64,000 bases of DNA from CAVWGP01 sp963754645 (lineage in GTDB: Bacteria; Pseudomonadota; Alphaproteobacteria; Bin65), in assembly GCA_963754645.1 (NCBI GenBank), contig CAVWGP010000012.1, positions 620,001-684,000 of the forward strand. Direction: 5' to 3'. Numbering within the stretch: the stretch's first letter is position 1; each line of letters starts with the position of its first letter. The position numbers and the translations under genes were made by a program. This document shows, piece by piece, positions 27,532 through 36,421 of the stretch. The notes beneath the pieces are model-generated. The model had not been told where the DNA came from. It did no database searches and worked only from the letters and a program-made list of their open reading frames with translations.

Positions 27532-29070
27532 CTAGATTTTCTTGTCCCGCGCTTGCCAGTGCTGGTCCTTGAGCACGGTCTTTTGGATTTTTCCGATCGC
27601 CGTCTTGGGGAATTCGGTGACGAACCTGATCAGGCGCGGGCGCTTGAAGCGCGCCAGGCGTTGCTCGCAATGCGCCGTCACCTCCGCTTCGCTCAGCGCC
27701 GTGCCGGCCTTGAGCGCAATATAGGCCGCCGGCACTTCGCCCCAACGATCGTCCGGAATGCCGAACACGGCGCATTCGGCGATCGGCGGCAGCTCGTAGA
27801 GCACGCGCTCGATTTCCGACGGGTAGACATTCTCGCCGCCCGAGATCAGCATTTCCTTCGAACGATCGACGAGCGTGACGAAGCCGTCGGCGTCGATCGT
27901 CGCGAGATCGCCCGACCAGCCCCAGCCGTCGCCGTGCTTGAAAAACGCCTTGGTTTGCTCGGGCTCGCGGTAATATTCGCGCATGAGATTGGCGCCGCGC
28001 GAAATCACCTCGCCGATTTCGCCGGTGGCGACCGGCGCGCCGTCGGGCCGCGCCACGCGCAGATCGACATTGTAGGCTTCGCGCCCGACCGCGCCGAGCT
28101 TGGCCGGCAGGTTCCACCAGCGGTTGACCGCGATGACGCCCATTTCCGATTGGCCGTAAATCTGCGTCAGCCGCAGCCACGGCAATTTTTCCATCAGCGC
28201 GCGCTGCGTCCAATCGGGCATCGGCGCGCCGGCGAAGCTGCATTTCGTCCAGCTGCGATAGGCTTCGGGATCGAATTTCGGATCCTGCACGACTTGGATC
28301 GCCTGGGTCGGCACCATGAAATTCGCCGTCATCCGCGTGCGCCGCGCCATGTCGCGGAATCCGTCCACGTGCCAAGGCGACAGCATCGCGACCGTGGCGC
28401 CGGCCAGGATCGCCGGCTGGAACATGATGTTGAGCGCGGCGACATGGAACATCGGCGTCACCACGCCGACGATGTCGCGCTCGTCGATCGCCTCCTCGAC
28501 CATGACGGTGTGCGCGGTGACGGCGCGGGCGCGGTGCGTCGCCAGCACGCCCTTGGGCCGGCCGGTTGTCCCGCCGGTATAGGTCATGCAAAACGGATCG
28601 TCCTCGCCGAGCTCGGCTTCCGGTTCGGCGGCGCCATGCGCGCGGATAAAATCGTCGAACCCGGGCGCGCCCAACGCGGCGGCGCCGATCGCGACCAGCG
28701 TCTTGATGCGCGGCAGCCGCGCGCGCACCGCCGCGATTTTTTCGGCAAAAATATCCTCGAACAGCAAAACCTCGACCTCGGCCTTGTCGAGCACGAAATG
28801 CAATTCGTCGGCCGCATAGAGCACCGAAACGTTGACCAGCACATGGCCGGATTTGGCCACGCCGAAGAACGCGATGCCGTATTCCGGCCGGTTGCGGCAC
28901 ACGATGCCGATTTTGCTTTGCTTCGGCAGCTTGAGCGCCAGCAGCGCGCGCGCCAGGCGGTTGGCGCCGTCGTTCAGGGCGCGGTAGGAGAGCGCCGCGT
29001 CGTTCCACAGGATCGCGGCCTTGGCGGGGAAGCGTTGCGCGGCGCGGCGCAGCATGTCGCCGGTCAGCAT
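27532..29070 (-). CDS. AMP-dependent acyl-CoA ligase
   Basis: 512-residue adenylate-forming enzyme. Motifs are MTYTGGTTGRPKGV (phosphate-binding), IYGQSEMGVIAVNRW (adenine-binding), GWGWSGDLATIDADGFVTLVDRSKEMLISGGENVYPSEIE (hinge) and the catalytic Lys in PKTAIGKIQKT. It lies 16 bases downstream of the sugar-type ABC ATPase, at the end of the BtpA/kinase operon, although it starts on its own ATG. The substrate is a carboxylic acid of unknown type. Confidence 0.9.
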   Translation of the reverse strand: MLTGDMLRRAAQRFPAKAAILWNDAALSYRALNDGANRLARALLALKLPKQSKIGIVCRNRPEYGIAFFGVAKSGHVLVNVSVLYAADELHFVLDKAEVEVLLFEDIFAEKIAAVRARLPRIKTLVAIGAAALGAPGFDDFIRAHGAAEPEAELGEDDPFCMTYTGGTTGRPKGVLATHRARAVTAHTVMVEEAIDERDIVGVVTPMFHVAALNIMFQPAILAGATVAMLSPWHVDGFRDMARRTRMTANFMVPTQAIQVVQDPKFDPEAYRSWTKCSFAGAPMPDWTQRALMEKLPWLRLTQIYGQSEMGVIAVNRWWNLPAKLGAVGREAYNVDLRVARPDGAPVATGEIGEVISRGANLMREYYREPEQTKAFFKHGDGWGWSGDLATIDADGFVTLVDRSKEMLISGGENVYPSEIERVLYELPPIAECAVFGIPDDRWGEVPAAYIALKAGTALSEAEVTAHCEQRLARFKRPRLIRFVTEFPKTAIGKIQKTVLKDQHWQARDKKI

Positions 29071-29086
29071 GCGTCCGTCTCCCGTC

Positions 29087-29839
29087 TCAATGCACCGTGC
29101 CGGTGGCGACCGCGCGGGCCAGCGTATCGGGCGTCAGCGTGTTCGCCGCAAGCTCCAGCACCTTGCGGCCCTGCTTCAAGATGGCGACGCGGTCGGCGAC
29201 GGCGAGCACGTCGTGCATGTTGTGCGACACCACGACGACGGCAACGCCTTGCTGCTTGAGCGAACGGATCAGTTCCAGCACCTGTTGGGTTTCGCGCACG
29301 CCCAGCGCCGCGGTGGGTTCGTCGAGGATGACCAGCCGCGCCGCCCAGCGCAGCGCGCGCGAGATCGCAACCGCCTGGCGCTGGCCGCCGGAGAGCGAGC
29401 CGACCGGCGCCGCGAGATCGGGAATATCGATCTTGAGCCGGGCGAGATAGCCGCGCGCCGCCGCGCGCATCGCGCGCTTGTCGAGAATGCGGATGCCGGG
29501 ACAGAGGCGGCGCGTCAGCTCGGCGCCCATGAAGATGTTTTCGGCGATCGACAGGCGCGGCGCCACGGCGAGGTCCTGATAGATCGTGGCGACACCCTGG
29601 GCGAGCGCATCTTGCGGCGAGGCGAAACTCGCCGCGGCGGCGCCGAGCACAATGCGTCCCGCCGAGGGCGCCACCGCGCCCGAGACGATCTTGACCAGCG
29701 TGCTTTTGCCGGCGCCGTTGTCGCCGCAAATGCCGACGACCTCGCCCGCCGCGACGGCGAGATCGACGCCTTTCAGGGCCTCGACCGCGCCATAGCGCTT
29801 GGCGATGCCGCTCAGGACGAGGAGCGGCGCGCCGGTCAT
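29087..29839 (-). CDS. Sugar-type ABC transporter ATP-binding protein
   Basis: 250-residue single-domain ATPase of the RbsA/FrcA type. Walker A is GDNGAGKST, the signature SLSGGQRQAVAISRAL, Walker B RLVILDEPTAALGV, followed by VVVVSHNMHDV. Unlike E. coli RbsA it has only one ATPase domain and presumably works as a homodimer. It follows the binding-protein gene by 21 bases in the minus-strand operon. Confidence 0.9.
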   Translation of the reverse strand: MTGAPLLVLSGIAKRYGAVEALKGVDLAVAAGEVVGICGDNGAGKSTLVKIVSGAVAPSAGRIVLGAAAASFASPQDALAQGVATIYQDLAVAPRLSIAENIFMGAELTRRLCPGIRILDKRAMRAAARGYLARLKIDIPDLAAPVGSLSGGQRQAVAISRALRWAARLVILDEPTAALGVRETQQVLELIRSLKQQGVAVVVVSHNMHDVLAVADRVAILKQGRKVLELAANTLTPDTLARAVATGTVH

Positions 29840-29860
29840 CGGCTTACCCCGGTCATCGGC

Positions 29861-30820
29861 CTACCAAGGCCATTTGCCCTCCGCCGGCACGTTGCTGGCG
29901 TCGACGACCACGGCGTCCATGAACAGATACGGGCCGCTGGTGATCGATTCTTTCTTGCCCTTGTCGACCGCGATCGTCTTCAACGCCGCGACCGCCGTCG
30001 TGCCCATCTTTTCGAACGGGATCGCGACCGTCGCCAGCAGCGTGCTCTTGGGATCGCGGATACGGCGGAAGGTCTCTTGTCCGCCATCGACGCTGACCAG
30101 GGGAATCTCGCCCTTTTTTACGCCCTGCTCCTGCAGCAGATCGTCGATGATGAAAGCCTGGCCGTCAAACGAGGCCCAGATCGCGTTGATCTTGCCCTTG
30201 TTCTGCAGCAGCAGCGCCGACATGCCGGCCCGCACGTCTTCTTTCCAACCCGCCGTCCGCGCCATCGAATGCGTGCCGACGACTTTCACCGCGGTATTTT
30301 CCGACAGCACCTGATCGAGCACCTTGCCGCGAATCCGCGTGCCGACATTGGCTTCGAAGCGCTGGGTCAAGAGATTGCCCCGATAATTGATGCGGCCGAG
30401 AATATCGAGCGCGGCATCGGCGCCGACCTTGTATTCGTTGACCTGGATATCGAACAGGATATGCGGGCTCGTGCCGCCCATGATCATGATGACCGGGATG
30501 CCCGCCTTCTTGGCGGCGGCGAGCTGGGCGTCGGTCTCGACCGGCTTGCCCATGCAGATGACGATGCCGTCGGCCTTCGCGGTGACCAGATTGTCGATCT
30601 GCGCCACGTGCTGCGCCATGTCGCCGGCCGAATTCTGCACCGCCGCGTCCCAGCCCAGCGCCTTGGCGGCGGCGAGCGCGGCATTCGCCGTGCGCGCATG
30701 GGTTTCCGACGACATTTGAAACGCCACGATGCCGAGCTTGAACGGCTTGGTCTGCGCCGCGGCGGCGCCGATCCCGAGCGCTAAAACCGCCATGGCGGCA
30801 ATGCCTGTCAACCAACGCAT
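29861..30820 (-). CDS. Sugar-type ABC transporter substrate-binding protein
   Basis: Periplasmic receptor of the Peripla_BP_4 (ribose-binding) class, 319 residues. It has a signal peptide to GIGAAAAQ, then KPFKLGIVAFQMSSETHARTANAALAAAKALGWDA, VAQIDNLVTAKADGIVICMG and a C-terminal lobe with ASFDGQAFIIDDLLQEQG. It sits between the permease and ATPase genes of the same operon. Ligand is likely a monosaccharide or a related polyol by family. Confidence 0.9.
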   Translation of the reverse strand: MRWLTGIAAMAVLALGIGAAAAQTKPFKLGIVAFQMSSETHARTANAALAAAKALGWDAAVQNSAGDMAQHVAQIDNLVTAKADGIVICMGKPVETDAQLAAAKKAGIPVIMIMGGTSPHILFDIQVNEYKVGADAALDILGRINYRGNLLTQRFEANVGTRIRGKVLDQVLSENTAVKVVGTHSMARTAGWKEDVRAGMSALLLQNKGKINAIWASFDGQAFIIDDLLQEQGVKKGEIPLVSVDGGQETFRRIRDPKSTLLATVAIPFEKMGTTAVAALKTIAVDKGKKESITSGPYLFMDAVVVDASNVPAEGKWPW

Positions 30821-30845
30821 GTTCGTCCTCCCTTGATGGTCTCGC

Positions 30846-31811
30846 CTAAACGCTGAATGCGGCCTTGGCCAAGCGCGCCGACGACACGCTCACCGCGCCG
30901 ATGATGATAACGCCGAGCACCATGTATTGCACGTAGTAGGGCGCGCCCAGCAAGACCAGCCCGTTGCCCAGCACGCCGATCGTGGCGGCACCGATCAGCG
31001 TACCCCAGACATTGGGCCGCCCGGGCTCGATCGTCGTCATTCCGAGCAACACGGCGGCAATCGCGGTCAACAGGAAATCGCCCGCGATCGTTGCCGAGGC
31101 CGAGCTCAGGCTCGCGGTCAGCAGCACCGCGACGACGCCGGCGGCGGCGCCGCTGAACGCCAAGCCGAGCACCTTCATGCGCCGCACCGCGATGCCGGCG
31201 AGGCGCGCCGCCTCATCGGCCTCGCCCGTGGCGATCATGTGGATGCCGAGCACGGTCTGCTTGAGCAGGAACAGGCACAGCGCCACGGCGAGCGCGATCC
31301 ACCACGCCAGCATCGGCACGCCCAACAGCGCGCCGCGGCCGAGGAACAGGAACGGCTCGGGCCAGCGGCCGACGATCGAAACGCCTTGCGAAATCATGAA
31401 GGCGAAACCGAGCGCGATGCTGCCGGTGGCAAGGGTTGCGATCAGCGACGGCACTTTGAGCCGCGTCACAACGAGGCCGTTCGCCAATCCGAAAGCGACG
31501 CCGATCGCAAGCGCGGCGGCGATGCCGAGCGGCCAGGGATACCCATTGTGCACGAGCACGCCGCAGCACACCGCGGCCAGCGACCCGACATTGCCGAACG
31601 ACAGATCGAGCTCGCCCGCGATCAGCGCCAAGCTAAAGCCGAGCGCGAGGATCGTGAGATAGGAGATCTGCTTCAGGATATTGAGCAGATTTCCAAGCGA
31701 GGCGAAATTCGCGGCAGTGGCGGCGAAAAACGCGGCGACGCACGCCGCCCCCAACGCCGTTCCGTAGGTGGCGAGGAAGGCGCCGCCGCCGCCGGCGTCG
31801 CCCGATTTCAC
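30846..31811 (-). CDS. Sugar-type ABC transporter permease (RbsC-like)
   Basis: 321 residues, about ten hydrophobic helices, BPD_transp_2 family. Landmarks are ALGFSLALIAGELDLSFGNVGSLAA, NGLVVTRLKVPSLIATLATGSIALG and the cytoplasmic loop ATGEADEAARLAGIAVRRMKVLGLAFSG. The start overlaps the end of the BtpA-like gene by four bases. Confidence 0.9.
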   Translation of the reverse strand: MKSGDAGGGGAFLATYGTALGAACVAAFFAATAANFASLGNLLNILKQISYLTILALGFSLALIAGELDLSFGNVGSLAAVCCGVLVHNGYPWPLGIAAALAIGVAFGLANGLVVTRLKVPSLIATLATGSIALGFAFMISQGVSIVGRWPEPFLFLGRGALLGVPMLAWWIALAVALCLFLLKQTVLGIHMIATGEADEAARLAGIAVRRMKVLGLAFSGAAAGVVAVLLTASLSSASATIAGDFLLTAIAAVLLGMTTIEPGRPNVWGTLIGAATIGVLGNGLVLLGAPYYVQYMVLGVIIIGAVSVSSARLAKAAFSV

Positions 31812-32614
31812 GCCGCCGCCTCGAACACTTTCATGAAGGCGGCGGCGCGCTTTGCGTCGATCGTATTGAGCGTATTGCCGTCGACCTTGATCGACGTTCC
31901 GACGATGAAGCCTTCGGCGGTGCGCGCGAGCCTTACGATATTCTCGGCCGTGAGGCCGGTGCCGATCGTGACCGGCGTGGTGGGCACGCGCCGGGCGACG
32001 CTTTCGATCGCCGCGATGTCGGCCTCGCGCCCGGCCGCCGGTCCGCCGACCACGACGCTGTCGGCGAGGCCGATGAACACCGCGCCGGCCGCGATCTCTT
32101 CGACCGGGCGTTGATCGAGGTTCATCGAGAACCCGGCGGTCACGTTGCAGAGAATGCGCACATGTTCGGCGCCGAGCGCGGCGCGCAGCCGCAGAATGGC
32201 GGCGCCGTCCGGCGTATAGAACCCGAGATCGCCGACATAGGTTCCCGACAGGAAGCCGCGCACGAAACGGCCGCCGGTCGCCTGCGCGATCGCGATCGAC
32301 GCCATCGGATCGAGCAGCATGTTGACCCCGAACGGCATATCCACTTTGGCGCGCACCGCGGCGATGGTTTCGGTCATGACCGAAATCGCCGACGCGTCCA
32401 ACCGGGTTTGGTAGGGCATGTCGTATTCATTGCAGAACAGCAGCGCGTGAAAGCCCGCCTCATGCAGCCGGCGCGCCTCTTCGACGGCCTGGTTGACGAT
32501 GCGGCGCACGCCGCCGGCGCGGTCGTATTTCGGCGTCGCGGGCGAAGCCAGCGTGTGCACCATGCCGATCGCCAGGCGCCGGCGCCCGAAGTCCTGCTCG
32601 AACAATGTTTTCAC
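31808..32614 (-). CDS. BtpA/SgcQ family protein
   Basis: 268-residue TIM-barrel-like protein. The pattern RLAIGMVHTLASPATPKYD, ARRLHEAGFHALLFCNEYDMPYQ, FIGLADSVVVGGPAAG and TIGTGLTAENI is that of the BtpA family. In cyanobacteria BtpA affects photosystem I biogenesis, but bacterial relatives (SgcQ) occur with sugar kinases and ABC transporters, as here, so a role in sugar or sugar-phosphate metabolism is more plausible. It lies between the kinase and the permease, coupled to both. Confidence 0.88.
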   Translation of the reverse strand: MKTLFEQDFGRRRLAIGMVHTLASPATPKYDRAGGVRRIVNQAVEEARRLHEAGFHALLFCNEYDMPYQTRLDASAISVMTETIAAVRAKVDMPFGVNMLLDPMASIAIAQATGGRFVRGFLSGTYVGDLGFYTPDGAAILRLRAALGAEHVRILCNVTAGFSMNLDQRPVEEIAAGAVFIGLADSVVVGGPAAGREADIAAIESVARRVPTTPVTIGTGLTAENIVRLARTAEGFIVGTSIKVDGNTLNTIDAKRAAAFMKVFEAAA

Positions 32615-32616
32615 GA

Positions 32617-34068
32617 TTATTTCCTCGTCTTTGTCGATCCGCGTCCGCGATCACCCGCCGCCGACAATTCGAGCGCGGCGGCGCAGGCGCGGCGAAAGGC
32701 GGGCAGCAAGCGACCATAGTTGGCCGCCGCTGTCGAGTCTGGACTGAAACGTCGATCGCGCGGCAGCCGCGCCGCCTGCAATGCATAGCGGCGCCTGGCA
32801 TCGAGGCCGCGGCGCAACGCCATTGCGGCGCCGACCAAACCGGGTTCCACCGCCGCCATGCGCAAGACAGGGCGGCCGATCGCGTCCGCCTTGATTTGGC
32901 ACCAGGCATCGTCCCGGGCGGCGCCGCCGCCGATGCGGATCTCCCGGATTTCGCCAAGCCGCCCGCCGGTGGCGCGATCGAAAATGTCGCGGTTCAACAG
33001 CGCCACACCCGCGGCGATGGCGTTGGCGATATCTGTCGCGTTATGCCCGAAGTCCAAGCCCATCAGCGCGCCGCGCAACGCGGGATTCCAATAGGGCAGC
33101 CGCGCGCCGGCGAGAAACGGCAGAAACAGCGGCGGCGGGATCGTGCTTGGCGCCGCGCGCGCTGTGGCGCCTTGCGCGGCGATCCCGCGCCACCAATCGA
33201 GCGCGGCCATGCCGTGTTGGCTCGGCCCGCCGGTTTGATGCAGCCCATCAAGCCACGGAAAACTCAGCAGGCCCGGCGCCGAGCGGCGCTTCGGCGAAAG
33301 ATAACCCAGCGCCTCGGACGTGCCCGAAACCAAGAACGCTTGCCCCGCTTCGACCGCGCCCATGCCGAGCGCGGCGCTCCACGTATCCTGCGAGCCGAGC
33401 GCCACCGGCTTGCCGGCGAGCCGGTCGAACGGCGGCGGCAGTCCGGCGGCAACCTTGCCGACGATGGTGTGCGGCGGCAGCGCATCGGGCAAACTGTGAT
33501 GGCGCAGCAACCGTCCGATCGGTGTCCGCCTCAGCCGCGCCAAGGCGCGATCGATGCGATAGGCGCTCACCGTATCGCGGCCGAAACGTTCGGTGAGCCG
33601 CGCGACGATGAAATCCTTGGGCTCCAGCACCGCCGCCGGCGGCACGCGCCAGCGTTGCCGCGCCAACCACAAGAGCCGCGCCAGCGGATGATAGGCCGTC
33701 CACGGCTCGGCATCGGCGGTCGAATAGCGCGCCAGCATTCGGGCTTCGGCCTCAGCGCGCCGATCGAGCCACGTGATCGCCGGCCGCAGCGCCCGGCCGT
33801 CGCGGCCGACGGCGATCTGGGTGCGCGTCATGCCGGTGCCGGCGATGCCGCCGATGCGCTCGGGCGCGATGCAGGCCTGGCGCAGGGCCGAGGCCGCCGC
33901 CGCGCGCAAGGCCCGCCACCAGCGCTCGGGATCGATCTCGGACACGCCGTCATTCGCGAGCGCAATTCGGCAGGGCACGCTGGCGAGCGCAAGCGCCGCG
34001 CCGGCGCCATCGATGACACCGGCTTTGACGGCGCTCGCGCCGATATCGAAGGCCAGGACGGGGTGCAT
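32617..34068 (-). CDS. FGGY family carbohydrate kinase
   Basis: 483 residues, close to the usual length. N-terminal VLAFDIGASAVKAGVIDGAG is the actin-like phosphate loop; ISWLDRRA-like sequence (ITWLDRRAEAEA) and GKPVALGSQDTWSAALG follow. The C-terminal FGGY signature region has EIRIGGGAARDDAWCQIKADAIGRPV. Xylulokinase or a similar pentulose/polyol kinase is most likely; the sugar is undetermined. It is the first gene of the operon and is divergent from the acyl-CoA ligase at 34167, with about 98 bases between. Confidence 0.88.
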   Translation of the reverse strand: MHPVLAFDIGASAVKAGVIDGAGAALALASVPCRIALANDGVSEIDPERWWRALRAAAASALRQACIAPERIGGIAGTGMTRTQIAVGRDGRALRPAITWLDRRAEAEARMLARYSTADAEPWTAYHPLARLLWLARQRWRVPPAAVLEPKDFIVARLTERFGRDTVSAYRIDRALARLRRTPIGRLLRHHSLPDALPPHTIVGKVAAGLPPPFDRLAGKPVALGSQDTWSAALGMGAVEAGQAFLVSGTSEALGYLSPKRRSAPGLLSFPWLDGLHQTGGPSQHGMAALDWWRGIAAQGATARAAPSTIPPPLFLPFLAGARLPYWNPALRGALMGLDFGHNATDIANAIAAGVALLNRDIFDRATGGRLGEIREIRIGGGAARDDAWCQIKADAIGRPVLRMAAVEPGLVGAAMALRRGLDARRRYALQAARLPRDRRFSPDSTAAANYGRLLPAFRRACAAALELSAAGDRGRGSTKTRK

Positions 34069-34166
34069 GGCGTTCCGGATTTGCGCCGCGCCGCTTTGAG
34101 CCGCGCCGCCGCATGCTATGCTGCGCGCAACGGACCTGCCAAGCGCAACGGGGGAAACGCCGAGCG

Positions 34167-35759
34167 ATGTACACGGCCTACGATCTTGTCTTGAACGCCA
34201 GCCGGCGGGCGCCGGACCGCCTCGCCCTTGTCGACGATGTTTCGCCGCGCCGGTTCACCTTTCGCGCGTTGATGGCCGAAATCGACACGATCGCCGCCGG
34301 GCTCGCGGCGCGCGGCATCGGGCCGGGCATGCGAGTCGCGACCGTGCTCAACAATTGTATCGAGCACGGAATCGTCGTCTTGGCCTTGCAGCGGCTTGGC
34401 GCCGTGACCGCGCTGCTCAATGCCCGCTTGCCTTCGGCCGACATCGCCAAGCTCGCGGCGAGCGGCGAAATGCGCGGCGTCATTTTGCACGCGAATCCCG
34501 AACTCGCCGCCGCGCTGCGATCCGTCTTGCCCAAGGGCGCGCCGCTCATTTCCGTCGGCGGCGAGGCGCCCGGCGCCACGCCCTTCGCCGCTTGCCGCGG
34601 CGATGCCGCCAGACTGCCGCCGCCACCCAAGCCGGCGCGCGAAGATCCGGCGTTTCTGTTCTACACCTCGGGCACAACCGGCCTGCCCAAGGCGGTCATC
34701 ATCCCGCACCGCGCCACCGAGCACCGCGTGCTCTGGCTCGCGACTCAGGCCGGATTGCGCCATGGCGGCCACAACCGCACGCTCGCCTTCATGCCGCTGA
34801 GCCACGCCATCGGCTTCTACGGCATTTTCCTCGTCACTCTCGCCTTCGACGGCACGGTCTATTGCCAGACCCAGTTCAATCCCGCCGAATCGGTCAAGCT
34901 CATCGAGCGGAACGGCATTACATTCTTGTTTGCCGTGCCCACCATCTATCACGCCATCGTTTCGGCGCCCAATTATCGGCCCGCCGCGATGCAATCGCTG
35001 CAACTCGTCCTCTTCGGCGGCGGCACGATCGTGCCGGAGCTGTTCGATCACGCAAGCGCGAATTGGCCGGCGACGCTGCGCCACATCTACGGCACGACCG
35101 AAACCATGTGCTCGGGTTACAATCCGAACCCAACGCGCGACACGCTCGCGACCTTGCGGCCCGGCTTCTACACGACGACGCGCGTCGTGCGCCTCGGCGG
35201 CGGGCCGGACGATATCGTCGCGCCGGGCGAAGAGGGCGAGCTGATCGCCGATGCCACGGCGGACACGGTTTTCACCGGCTACCTCAACCGCCCCGACGCC
35301 ACCGCCGAGAAGCTGCGCGGCGGCTGGTATTTCACCGGCGACGTGGTGCGCAGCGAGGCCAACGGCGATTGGACGCTGTTCGGCCGGGTCGACGACATGA
35401 TCCGCTCGGGCGGCGAGAACATCCATCCCGAGGAAGTCGAAGACGCGCTGCGCTCACATCCCGGCGTTGCCGACTACACGGCCATCGGCCTGCCCGATGC
35501 GCGCTGGGGCCAGATCGTGGTGGCGTGCATCATCCGAAAGAATCCCGATGTGACCGCCGACGCACTCGATGCCCATTGCCGGGCCTCGACGCTCGCCGCC
35601 TTCAAGCGTCCGCGCGCCTATTTCTTCGTCGATGCGCTGCCGCGCAATGCCGCCAACAAAGTCTTGCGCCGCATCCTGCGCGACCAAGCGCTCAAGGCGC
35701 GCGAGGCCGCTGCCGGGAATTATCGCGCGCTCGGCGCGGCGGCGGACAAGCCCGCATGA
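34167..35759 (+). CDS. AMP-dependent acyl-CoA ligase
   Basis: 530 residues. Motifs are LFYTSGTTGLPKAVIIPH, HIYGTTETMCSGYNPNP, GGWYFTGDVVRSEANGDWTLFGRVDDMIRSGGENIHPEEVE and a catalytic Lys in PRNAANKVLRRILRD. The start at MYTAYDLVLN was chosen because sequence upstream has no domain similarity. Its stop overlaps the ATG of the GST gene (ATGA), so both are co-translated. Related to 4-chlorobenzoate- or cyclohexanecarboxylate-type ligases, substrate open. Confidence 0.9.
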   Translation: MYTAYDLVLNASRRAPDRLALVDDVSPRRFTFRALMAEIDTIAAGLAARGIGPGMRVATVLNNCIEHGIVVLALQRLGAVTALLNARLPSADIAKLAASGEMRGVILHANPELAAALRSVLPKGAPLISVGGEAPGATPFAACRGDAARLPPPPKPAREDPAFLFYTSGTTGLPKAVIIPHRATEHRVLWLATQAGLRHGGHNRTLAFMPLSHAIGFYGIFLVTLAFDGTVYCQTQFNPAESVKLIERNGITFLFAVPTIYHAIVSAPNYRPAAMQSLQLVLFGGGTIVPELFDHASANWPATLRHIYGTTETMCSGYNPNPTRDTLATLRPGFYTTTRVVRLGGGPDDIVAPGEEGELIADATADTVFTGYLNRPDATAEKLRGGWYFTGDVVRSEANGDWTLFGRVDDMIRSGGENIHPEEVEDALRSHPGVADYTAIGLPDARWGQIVVACIIRKNPDVTADALDAHCRASTLAAFKRPRAYFFVDALPRNAANKVLRRILRDQALKAREAAAGNYRALGAAADKPA

Positions 35760-36370
35760 TCCTCATCGGCCTGTTGGATTCGCCTTTCGTGCGCCGCGTC
35801 GCGGTGACGCTGCATCACTATGCCATGCCGTTCGAGCGCCGCGCCGTTTCGGTCTATGGCGATTTCGCCGCCGTGCTCGAAGCCAATCCGCTGGGCAAGG
35901 CGCCGGCGCTGGTGCTCGACGACGGCGCCGTGCTCGTCGACAGCACCTATATCCTCGACCATCTCGACCGCAGAGTCGGGCCGAGCCGGAGCTTGACGCC
36001 GCTCGACGGGCGCGCGCGCACCGAAGTGCATGGCATCGTCGCGGTCGCGCTCGGCCTCGCCGAGAAGAACGTCGAGTACCGCACCGAATCCGTCCGCCGC
36101 CCCGAGGACAAGCGCGTTCCCGAGCGCATCGAGCGCATCGAGCGGCAAATCGAAAGCGCCCTCGCCTGGCTCGAGGCGCGGGCGGCGGGGCCGTGGCTCG
36201 CGGGCCCGGCGATGACCCAGGCCGACGTGACGCTCGCCTGCGCTATGACGCACATGACGCGGCGCAACCCGCAGCTCCTCGATAGCGCGCGCCATTCCAA
36301 GCTCGTCGCGCACGCAAAGCGGTGCGAGGACCTGCCGGCCTTCCGCGCGGTTCCGTTCGTCGAGGGCTGA
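35756..36370 (+). CDS. Glutathione S-transferase family protein
   Basis: 204 residues. The thioredoxin-like N-terminal domain begins MILIGLLDSPFVRRVAVTLHHYAMPFE with a Ser at the usual active position, then NPLGKAPALVLDDGAVLVDST (the cis-Pro and glutathione-binding part). An all-helical C-terminal domain follows, ending AMTQADVTLACAMTH, a good GST_C signature. It is coupled to the acyl-CoA ligase, suggesting a role in degradation of one compound, for example maleylpyruvate-type isomerisation or dehalogenation. Confidence 0.88.
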   Translation: MILIGLLDSPFVRRVAVTLHHYAMPFERRAVSVYGDFAAVLEANPLGKAPALVLDDGAVLVDSTYILDHLDRRVGPSRSLTPLDGRARTEVHGIVAVALGLAEKNVEYRTESVRRPEDKRVPERIERIERQIESALAWLEARAAGPWLAGPAMTQADVTLACAMTHMTRRNPQLLDSARHSKLVAHAKRCEDLPAFRAVPFVEG

Positions 36371-36421
36371 AGCGCCGCGCGGCTTGACGTTTCGCCAACC
36401 CGCGGCGAGTATCGTCGGCCG

